Source of the DNA: Flavobacteriales bacterium
GTDB taxonomy: Bacteria > Bacteroidota > Bacteroidia > Flavobacteriales_D > Sanyastnellaceae
Reading direction: 5' to 3'
Assembly: GCA_029245065.1 (NCBI GenBank)
Contig: JAQWQB010000018.1
Span: forward strand, 1 to 61,509
DNA length: 61,509 nucleotides
Made by a program: the position numbers and the translations under genes. Positions 55,245 through 61,509 of this stretch are shown piece by piece (within the stretch, counting starts at the first letter, position 1; the number at the start of each line of letters is the position of its first letter). The notes below the pieces were generated by a model. It had not been told where the DNA came from and did not search any database. It saw only the letters and a list, made by a program, of their open reading frames with translations.

Positions 55245-55621
55245 GAATAAATTCAATTATGTTTAACCCGCGAAATTAGCAATTTATCGAACGCGCAAGG
55301 AGGATTCACCACTTCCTCACCCGAATAGCGGCTTTATTCATTTTCTGAAGAACGCCTCAACGGTTTAAGCCGCATAGTGGCGTACAAAGTCTTTCAAAGA
55401 AAAAAATGAATTAAGCCTTCGAAACACCAAACAAGAGTAATTTATACTAGACTCCTGACTTTACGGAAGGATGGCTCCACCTTTCCCTTCGAGAGCCTTA
55501 GGGTCCATGCACAAAAAAAGGTGGAAAAAGTAAAAAGGAATTACGACCATCAACTTATCCATTACGAATACAAAATGCTCGCAGTTTAGACCCTTGTAGT
55601 TATTACATTCGCAAGGTGGAA
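55245..55621. other. Gene-less stretch between lysS and the nuclease-helicase gene
   Basis: No supported gene. A minus-strand frame at 55461-55562 (33 residues, MDKLMVVIPFYFFHLFLCMD...) has a hydrophobic stretch but no other support. The segment probably holds the two divergent promoters; none matches the consensus well. Confidence 0.35.
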
Positions 55622-58600
55622 ATGCAGCCCCAACATACCATCTATTACAACTTGCTAATCGAAGCGCAGGAAATTCTTGAAGCGGATAGAGCTGACATTG
55701 CTGCATTGGCATTGTTTCGGAATTTGAAGTTCATCACCGCTGACGCCTTAACGGGTTCAGGTGTGCGTTTCCCAGGGTTTTTCGCCCGATTGGATTACCT
55801 GTTGAGAACCCATGAAAGCGACCGACCCGTGCGTTATTTTATGCATCAATTCAGAGCGAATCACGGCAGGAGAAGCGAACATGAATGGACAGATGAAAGT
55901 GTGCGGGAAGCCATTTCTGCTGTAGCGCAATTCATTCATGACATCACCAACATCCCGATTCCCGAAACGGTGACGTTACGAGACCTGCGGTTGCCACCAA
56001 GAATGCCATCCAAAGGGAAGAAATTCTATAAGTCGTTACAAGCGGTGTTGATTTCCAAAATGAATGGCGAAATGGTCGTACACATCGACCTAGAAGGGAC
56101 TTCCCAAGCAGCGATATTGCTTCCGAAAGAAGGAGTCGATCAAAAAACAGCGTTTAATTGGATGGACGAACAGACGCAGTTGAGCTTGGTAGATGCTGCC
56201 ATTTGGGGCGATGAAGAGGAACGGTTTGTTGAAGCCAGATTAGTGGTGTTGGAACCAGATTACCTGGTAGACGTTTCTCCTCTTGCCGAATGTTTTCGGA
56301 CCCTTGCCATGACCACCATTGCCAATCATGCGCTGTATTTCGTCAATCGATACAAGGTCAAAACAAGCTCTGAAGCACTGTTTCAAGGAAACTTGTCGAA
56401 TTACTTTCTGGACGAACTGATTCACACCACCGATTCAACAGCGCAGTTTAATGACCTGTTCAAAGCATCATTTGGCTTGTTCCCCATGGAGTACTTGTTG
56501 TTATTCCCTGACGATACTTCGCTTGTTCAGTTCATGAAAACAAGGGCGAAAGTGCAACACCGCCATTTGGTGCGAGTGGTGAACAATGATTTGCAACGCC
56601 TACGTCCACAGGTTGTTGCAGACGAAACGCTCCTTGAACCAACGTACATGTCGCCAGAAATTGGTATTCAAGGAAGGCTGGATTTGCTTCACCAGAATGG
56701 CCCTACTACCACCATCATTGAATTGAAGTCTGGAAAGCCGCCGTGGCCTCCTGAAGACCACGACGCCGTTGCAGTCAATCACGCTACGCAGGCACGTGTT
56801 TATCGGATGCTATTGCATCAGGTAGACAAAATTTCGAATGATGCGATACGGGTTTACTTGCTTTATTCATCAAGCGAACGTGAGGGCACAAACCTTCGCT
56901 ATGTAACGCACCTCACCTCTCAGGAGCAACGAATTATCGACGTGCGAAATGCCATTGCATTAACGGAGAAAGCATTTGCAAGCGTGAACGATTTGAAGTC
57001 CTTGGAGGCCATCATGCGTCAGTGGACATTGAGTTCGTGCGGCCTTTCATCTGACGCGCGTATCCCCGGGTTTTTCCGTGAGCAATTTGAACACTTTCAA
57101 GGAGCACTCAATGGCTTGAGTCCTGTGGCGAAAGACTACTTTTTGGCAGCTACCGCTTTTATTTCGCGAGAGCAATGGGAAGCAAGAATGGGCGATGGAA
57201 AAACGCGCCGAGGGCATGCCGGACTGTGGCAAAAGGCAACCGACGATTTTCAAGATCCTGACCGTCTATTTCCGTTACAGATTTCACAAAACTTCATTGA
57301 TACCAATGAGCCATGGATGGAGCTACGGCTAACAGAAGGGGATCCGGGATTGTTCAACTTCCGCATAGGAGACATTGTTGTTCTATACCCTGCAGATGGC
57401 CCAAATGCGTTGCCAACAGACCAGCAAATTGTCAAGTGTTTTATCAAGAAGGAGTTGAATGCCGAAGGAGTGCTTCAGCTTGGGTTTAGGTACGCACAGA
57501 AGAACAAGAAGTTATTTCAAGGGGTCGCGAACTGGGCCATTGAACCAGATTACATGGATCAATTGTTCCAAGGTATGCACCGAGAAGTTTTCGCTTTTTC
57601 TGCTTCGCAATCGCGCATGAAGAACGTGTTACTAAGCGAAGAAGTGCCCAAAGAACCGGCCTCGAATGAAGACTTGAACGTGGCTATTCAAGTACAACTA
57701 TTGCCAGAAAGTGAAGAAGAATTGCGATTGCTTTTGATTAAAGCCCTTGCTGCACCAGATTTCTTTCTGTTGGTGGGCCCTCCGGGAACGGGTAAGACCA
57801 ATTTATTCTTGCGCCATTTTGTTGCTGCAACTCAACAAGCACCGAAAGAAACCGTATTGCTTTTGGCCTACACCAATAGAGCTGTAGATGAGATTTGTGG
57901 CGCGGTGTCTGAGGCGTTGACGCGGAAAGACGACTTTTTACGCATCGGAAGCAGCCATTCCTGCGACCCAGCTTACCATCAACAATTATTGCAAAATCTG
58001 GCGAAACAGGCCTCCAACCGCGAAGAATTGAAAGAGCTTATTGCGAAGCGGTCAGTTGTTGTTTCCACCGTGGCGAGCATATTGAACAGGCCAGATATTT
58101 TCAAGCTGAAAGACTTCGACAGGATAGTTGTTGATGAAGCATCGCAGGTGTTGGAACCGATGTTGGTGAGTATATTAAATAGGGCGAAACGATTTGTGTT
58201 GATCGGCGATCAAAAGCAACTTCCCGCGGTGGTGCAGCAACAACCCATGCCAGACACCTTGATTCCAGATTCATTGCGAAACATTGGTTTAACGGACTTT
58301 AGAAACAGTCTTTTTGAGCGATTAATTGCACAGTTTGCGAAGCGAATAGACCTCTGGGGAACACTGACTCACCAAGGAAGGATGCACCCATCGATTTCTC
58401 AATTTGTAAATGCGCAGTGGTACAAAGGGGCGCTTCGAACCGCGCAGCTCTCGCATCAAAATGAGCAGGAAAAGCTACCGAACTGCGCACATGCCTTGTT
58501 TGCTCAACGGGTTGTTTTTATTGATATCGAGAACGCCAATTTCCAACGGCCAAAAAGCAATCAGGCAGAAGCGGCGGTTGTTGTAGATATTGTTCGCACT

Positions 58601-58999
58601 ATTTTAAGTCAACAGGCGGGCATAGAATCGAGCGAGATTGGAGTGATATCTCCTTACCGCAGCCAGAACGCCTTGATTAAATCGCTGTTACGCAAAAGCT
58701 CAATCGCCGGTGCTGAAAACATCATGGTAGATACGGTTGAACGGTTCCAGGGAAGTCAACGAAATTTCATTATTTACAGCGCTACTGTGCAGTCGTTGGC
58801 ACAATTGGCGTTCTTAGCAGAGAGCACTCACTTGGGGTCTGATGGCATTGAGGTAGACCGCAAATTAAACGTTGCGTTTACCAGAGCACGCAAGCATTTC
58901 ACGCTAGTTGGAAACGGGGAACTACTTGCTGAGAACCGTCATTATGGGGCGCTCATTTCATACGCAACCAAGCTATCAATGGAAAATCATCCACTTTGA
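55622..58999 (+). CDS. Dna2-like PD-(D/E)XK nuclease-SF1B helicase
   Basis: A 1125-residue protein. The N-terminal half carries a PD-(D/E)XK nuclease core (GIQGRLDLLHQ near 348-358 with its Asp, and TTIIELKSGK near 363-372), the C-terminal half an SF1B helicase (Walker A VGPPGTGKTN near 719, DRIVVDEASQ near 836, GDQKQLPAV, VDTVERFQGSQR near 1041, LNVAFTRARKH). The layout resembles Dna2 and Cas4-helicase fusions; the iron-sulfur cysteines of Dna2 are not evident. A role in processing replication or repair ends is likely. ATG 55622 is preferred to the GTG two codons before. Alone, no operon partner; a tRNA follows. Confidence 0.85.
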   Translation: MQPQHTIYYNLLIEAQEILEADRADIAALALFRNLKFITADALTGSGVRFPGFFARLDYLLRTHESDRPVRYFMHQFRANHGRRSEHEWTDESVREAISAVAQFIHDITNIPIPETVTLRDLRLPPRMPSKGKKFYKSLQAVLISKMNGEMVVHIDLEGTSQAAILLPKEGVDQKTAFNWMDEQTQLSLVDAAIWGDEEERFVEARLVVLEPDYLVDVSPLAECFRTLAMTTIANHALYFVNRYKVKTSSEALFQGNLSNYFLDELIHTTDSTAQFNDLFKASFGLFPMEYLLLFPDDTSLVQFMKTRAKVQHRHLVRVVNNDLQRLRPQVVADETLLEPTYMSPEIGIQGRLDLLHQNGPTTTIIELKSGKPPWPPEDHDAVAVNHATQARVYRMLLHQVDKISNDAIRVYLLYSSSEREGTNLRYVTHLTSQEQRIIDVRNAIALTEKAFASVNDLKSLEAIMRQWTLSSCGLSSDARIPGFFREQFEHFQGALNGLSPVAKDYFLAATAFISREQWEARMGDGKTRRGHAGLWQKATDDFQDPDRLFPLQISQNFIDTNEPWMELRLTEGDPGLFNFRIGDIVVLYPADGPNALPTDQQIVKCFIKKELNAEGVLQLGFRYAQKNKKLFQGVANWAIEPDYMDQLFQGMHREVFAFSASQSRMKNVLLSEEVPKEPASNEDLNVAIQVQLLPESEEELRLLLIKALAAPDFFLLVGPPGTGKTNLFLRHFVAATQQAPKETVLLLAYTNRAVDEICGAVSEALTRKDDFLRIGSSHSCDPAYHQQLLQNLAKQASNREELKELIAKRSVVVSTVASILNRPDIFKLKDFDRIVVDEASQVLEPMLVSILNRAKRFVLIGDQKQLPAVVQQQPMPDTLIPDSLRNIGLTDFRNSLFERLIAQFAKRIDLWGTLTHQGRMHPSISQFVNAQWYKGALRTAQLSHQNEQEKLPNCAHALFAQRVVFIDIENANFQRPKSNQAEAAVVVDIVRTILSQQAGIESSEIGVISPYRSQNALIKSLLRKSSIAGAENIMVDTVERFQGSQRNFIIYSATVQSLAQLAFLAESTHLGSDGIEVDRKLNVAFTRARKHFTLVGNGELLAENRHYGALISYATKLSMENHPL

Positions 59000-59054
59000 T
59001 GGCTGGGGTATTGTATCATTCGCAGTTATTGTAGTTCTTTGCAGTTCGAAAATT

Positions 59055-59128
59055 GCGCCTATAGCTCAGTTGGTTAGAGCGCCGGACTCATAATCCGTAG
59101 GTCCCAGGTTCAAGCCCTGGTGGGCGCA
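59055..59128 (+). tRNA. tRNA with CAU anticodon (tRNA-Met elongator or tRNA-Ile2)
   Basis: A 74-nt cloverleaf: acceptor GCGCCTA / TGGGCGC, D arm GCTC-AGTTGGTTA-GAGC, anticodon CAT at 59089-59091, T arm CCAGG-TTCAAGC-CCTGG, discriminator A; CCA is not encoded. The anticodon stem has a C27-U43 mismatch. It is not an initiator (normal 1-72 pair). Pairs C4-G69 and C5-G68 resemble E. coli Ile2 determinants for lysidine formation, but the gene cannot be assigned to Met or Ile2 with certainty. Confidence 0.9.
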
Positions 59129-59130
59129 CA

Positions 59131-59168
59131 AAAAAACCCCGAAACGCACAGGCATTTCGGGGTTTTTT
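59131..59168. terminator. Bidirectional intrinsic terminator
   Basis: Perfect 14-bp repeat AAAAAACCCCGAAA / TTTCGGGGTTTTTT with a 10-nt loop and T/A runs at both ends, between the tRNA (+) and the envelope protein gene (-), whose stop codon overlaps its edge. Confidence 0.9.
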
Positions 59169-59988
59169 AATGGCTAATGATTCGATCGTTGCCTAATCTA
59201 TCTTTTCGCAAAAAGGGGAAGTAGCTCATTCGAACGGCAAAGCTGTTGGCTGAAGAGATGAAATACGATTTCCCTCCGTATACAGTGTGAGCGCCAGCAC
59301 CCAATCGTAACTCCAATCCTATAGCGAGTGGTCCGGCATGGACTTGTACGCCAACAGGCACTTGGACGCGGGCAAAGCCAGAATTCTTGGACGCGAATGA
59401 CTCTGTAATGCTCTCTATTTCCTCAACATCTGCCAATTCAGGAATGTCTTCGTTGGTATACATAGCAGCATTTCGAATGCGTAATAGCTCAGAGTTGAAT
59501 GTGGTTCCAAGAACCGCTCCTACTCCGCTGTAAATAGAGAACCGCTTCCCTTGTTTTCGCCAGATAACCGTGGCGTCACCCGCAATTTCATTGTCAACTA
59601 AACAGAAAACCAAATGCTCGCGGTAAGTTCCTTGATCAACTGCTTCCTCGAAATCGTAGCTCACCATGGCTTCACGATCGAATAGCATCCTCGTTCCAAC
59701 ACGCAGTTCTCTGCTCACGCCTCTGGAATTGATTTGATCTCCACCAAATGTAAAATCAACATTCAATGTGGCCGCCCATAATTCGCTGTAAGGGGAGTAT
59801 TCATATTTGTCCAAGTCCACGTTGAAAATTTCATCGTCCAGTGAATACGTGCGCATCCAATCGAGAGAAATGTTTTCAATACGGTCCGTGTGGGTTCCTA
59901 ATCCTAGAGAGACTTCAGTGAGTGCTCTGGATTGGGCGAATGCCGAAGTGCTTAAAGCAACAGCGCAACATGCTAGAAATAAACGCAT
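59167..59988 (-). CDS. Exported outer-membrane barrel-like protein of unknown function
   Basis: A 273-residue protein with a signal peptide (about 1-18, ending STSAFAQ) and alternating beta strands (ELWAATLNVDFTFGGD, RELRVGTRMLF, RFSIYSGVGAVLGTTFNS, RVQVPVGVQVHAGPLAIGLELRLGAGAH in part), ending near an aromatic strand (SFAVRMSYFPFL). This suggests a small outer-membrane barrel; I recognise no family. Monocistronic, with a terminator directly at its end. Confidence 0.75.
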   Translation of the reverse strand: MRLFLACCAVALSTSAFAQSRALTEVSLGLGTHTDRIENISLDWMRTYSLDDEIFNVDLDKYEYSPYSELWAATLNVDFTFGGDQINSRGVSRELRVGTRMLFDREAMVSYDFEEAVDQGTYREHLVFCLVDNEIAGDATVIWRKQGKRFSIYSGVGAVLGTTFNSELLRIRNAAMYTNEDIPELADVEEIESITESFASKNSGFARVQVPVGVQVHAGPLAIGLELRLGAGAHTVYGGKSYFISSANSFAVRMSYFPFLRKDRLGNDRIISH

Positions 59989-60073
59989 AATGAGAGTTTT
60001 GATAATTTAAAGTTACAATGGTAGAGCAACTTTTTCCAACGGTAGAATAGGTCAACTGTTGGAACTACAACGA

Positions 60074-60292
60074 CTACTCTTCGAGGGGTCCTATCCCTTC
60101 TCGAGCAGCTTCACACTCGTTGCAATAGGTTTTCCCGTCGCAACCTAAGAACCCGGGACAATCAGCTGTACAAGGCCCGTCATGCACTAAATTTTCGTTG
60201 AAACAAGGGTGTTCTTCCCCATACTTCGTACAAGAAGCGGCTGCAACTAAGGCAAGAACAACAATGAAAGAACATATAATTTTCATCCGCAT
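60074..60292 (-). CDS. Small lipoprotein with Kazal-like cysteine motif
   Basis: A 72-residue protein with a lipoprotein signal (hydrophobic 5-20, lipobox AAAS|C) and a compact cysteine domain: CTADCPGFLGCDGKTYCNEC, then EAAREGI. The C-x-C-D-G-K-T-Y-x-N-x-C spacing matches Kazal-type inhibitor domains (usual form CGxDGxTYxNxCxA). It could bind a protease at the outer membrane, but a reactive-site loop is not clear, so inhibition is inference. Two starts (60292 and 60286) are equivalent. Confidence 0.75.
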   Translation of the reverse strand: MRMKIICSFIVVLALVAAASCTKYGEEHPCFNENLVHDGPCTADCPGFLGCDGKTYCNECEAAREGIGPLEE

Positions 60293-60401
60293 GATTCGAT
60301 TCTGCCAGTAAGTAACGATGCTTTTTTGATTGTATTGCTACGAAATTGAAGGGAATATTGCAGGTCTATAGAAACAACGAGTTCAATGAAAGTTGACACT
60401 A

Positions 60402-60980
60402 TCACCCCCCTTTCGGAAATACCCCTAAATACACCAAACCATTCGCTCGTTTGCTTCCAGGTAATGCAAGCCGATCGCGCTGTACATTAATGGGCGCATT
60501 GGCATATTTCACAAAATTGGGACCAACGCCTGTAGGCAACAAAATGGCCTCCACCGCACCCTGTGCTACTAAATCTTCAGCGAAGGTAGTTTTGGATGCC
60601 CCGCGTTCTGTATACATGTAAAACAACTGGCCGTTTGAATGCTGAGCCAACGCATGACGAAATTCAATCTTGGGACTTTTGTACGCTTGGTTGTTGCCAT
60701 CAGCCACTAACCGATTCACCATGGACTCTTCGCTCCAAAGAATAACTAATTGATCCATGGATTGCTGAACTGCCCCGTCTGATTTCACAGCAACCAATAA
60801 AGAAGGTTCTCGATCTGTTGGGAAGCTGTCGAGATCACCGCACATGCCACCATGATTTCCCCATTGAAAGAGTTTATAATCCACACCACTCTTGGAATGA
60901 ATGTCTTCAATTGAGGTACTTGGTTCTGTAGAACAAGAAAGGATCAGAATACTACAAAGCAGGGGAAGAATCAGTCGCAT
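60402..60980 (-). CDS. Lipoprotein of unknown function
   Basis: A 192-residue lipoprotein (signal MRLILPLLCSILILSC, lipobox LILS|C). The mature part (KLFQWGNHGGMCGDLDSFPTDREPSLLVAV, in part, then IEFRHALAQHSNGQLFYMYTERG and ALPGSKRANGLVYLGVFPKGG) has no family I recognise. Its first 29 bases overlap the end of the upstream M23 peptidase gene, implying translational coupling and perhaps a linked envelope role. Confidence 0.6.
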   Translation of the reverse strand: MRLILPLLCSILILSCSTEPSTSIEDIHSKSGVDYKLFQWGNHGGMCGDLDSFPTDREPSLLVAVKSDGAVQQSMDQLVILWSEESMVNRLVADGNNQAYKSPKIEFRHALAQHSNGQLFYMYTERGASKTTFAEDLVAQGAVEAILLPTGVGPNFVKYANAPINVQRDRLALPGSKRANGLVYLGVFPKGG

Positions 60981-61509
60981 AATCTGTTGGGGGAGTCGTT
61001 ATGAAAAGAGAATCAAGCGTCGAAATGGCCTTTAAGTAAGTGTCCATTTCTGCTTCGCTAATTGGCTCGGAAGGCGGAAAATCTTCACGTAAATGATCAA
61101 CCTGTTTGCCGTTTTTCCAAAAGCGGAAACAAACGTGCGGACCGGTAGCTAGACCAGTGCTCCCAACATACCCAATGACATCACCCTGCTGCACATGGTC
61201 TCCTACTTTTGCAGCCCTTTTGCTCATGTGCAGGTACTGCGTTTCATACGTTGAGTTGTGGCGAATCTTTACATAGTTCCCGTTTCCTTTTGTGTAGCCA
61301 GACTTGGAAACCGTTCCATCACCAACAGCGAAAATAGGTGTGCCATGTGGCGCCGCATAATCGGTTCCAAGATGCGATTTGTAGCGCTTCAATACCGGAT
61401 GAAAACGTTTACCCGTGAACCTACTTGAAATGCGAGAATACTTCACTGGGGCTTTTAAGAACGCCTTCTTCAAGCTCTCCCCTTTTTCATCGTAATAAGC
61501 AGAAACGGT
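60952..61509 (-). CDS. M23 family metallopeptidase, 5' part outside window
   Basis: The frame is open to the right edge (61509); the visible 185 residues form the LytM/M23 domain: SRISSRFTGKRFHPVLKRYKSHLGTDYAAPHGTP with the H-x3-D zinc ligands, NGNYVKIRHNSTYETQYLHM, and GPHVCFRFWKNGKQVDH. The usual H-x-H is H-V-C here, as in several Bacteroidota relatives. The family cleaves peptidoglycan cross-bridges or stem peptides. The TTG at 61473 in the visible part is not the real start; reading continues upstream (SAYYDEKGESLKK). A ~20-residue C-terminal tail follows the domain. Confidence 0.88.
   Translation of the reverse strand, partial: TVSAYYDEKGESLKKAFLKAPVKYSRISSRFTGKRFHPVLKRYKSHLGTDYAAPHGTPIFAVGDGTVSKSGYTKGNGNYVKIRHNSTYETQYLHMSKRAAKVGDHVQQGDVIGYVGSTGLATGPHVCFRFWKNGKQVDHLREDFPPSEPISEAEMDTYLKAISTLDSLFITTPPTDYATDSSPAL

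Noticed and set aside
55461-55562. 33-residue hydrophobic minus-strand ORF
   Set aside because: No promoter, no terminator, no overlap with a real gene; support is weaker than for the two small ORFs kept.
59055-59168. Integration site at the tRNA
   Set aside because: No integrase, no direct repeat of the tRNA 3' end, and a normal terminator follows.

Overview
The window looks like a chromosomal segment of an aerobic member of the Bacteroidota, most likely Flavobacteriales-like (Cryomorphaceae or Crocinitomicaceae type). The evidence is: many secreted proteins ending in type IX secretion (T9SS) sorting domains of type A or type B (gliding-motility-associated CHU_C); A-rich translation starts without strong Shine-Dalgarno sequences; a textbook Bacteroidota promoter (TTTG, 17 nt, TAccTTTG) at 46632-46660; LytTR response regulators; and housekeeping genes typical of the phylum. 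The oxygen-dependent tRNA hydroxylase MiaE suggests aerobic growth. There is one tRNA (CAU anticodon), and no rRNA, CRISPR array, recognisable insertion sequence or prophage.

Layout. 1-3.5 kb: partial SUMF1-like protein, metallo-beta-lactamase-fold hydrolase, DUF547 protein, two small membrane proteins with overlapping ends, and a small T9SS protein. 3.6-7.4 kb: a three-gene gas-sensing circuit with translationally overlapping genes: H-NOX haem sensor, hybrid histidine kinase (PAS-PAS-HisKA-HATPase-REC-Hpt) and LytTR response regulator. 7.35-7.75 kb: no protein gene, but a nested set of inverted repeats that could be a structured RNA. 7.7-10.3 kb: arsenic operon arsR-DUF6428-arsC-acr3 with two ArsR-like operators. 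10.3-16.2 kb: erythromycin-esterase-like protein, carboxypeptidase-regulatory-like protein, NTF2-like protein, MmcQ/YjbR protein, acidic protein, rsmI, radA. 16.2-21.5 kb: ECF sigma factor, a single-pass membrane protein in the anti-sigma position that ends in a T9SS-like domain, and a large T9SS substrate. 21.6-26.9 kb: lepA, rlmN, TonB-like protein, LytTR regulator, outer-membrane protein.

26.9-42.8 kb holds most of the surface-protein load: a decayed FG-GAP/VCBS gene, a small operon (serine hydrolase, unknown protein, 3'-5' exonuclease), a TPR protein, lipB, the sugar-phosphate isomerase, a 1883-residue PKD-repeat protein, and a 1098-codon T9SS gene interrupted by a stop right after its signal peptide. 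Both interrupted genes carry TAA at codon 20. 42.9-61.5 kb: RidA protein, a 26-residue ORF with a strong terminator, aminopeptidase P, miaE, T9SS proteins (one with a CotH kinase domain), an rRNA methyltransferase, rnr, lysS, a Dna2-like nuclease-helicase, the tRNA, and small envelope proteins ending in a partial M23 peptidase.

The best candidates for undescribed biology are the sigma factor / membrane CTD protein / T9SS substrate module (16209-21487), the H-NOX to LytTR phosphorelay (3630-7353), the structured non-coding region beside the ars operon (7604-7747), and the paired codon-20 stops in secreted-protein genes. No T9SS machinery gene (por, gld, spr) is visible, so the export apparatus must lie elsewhere.
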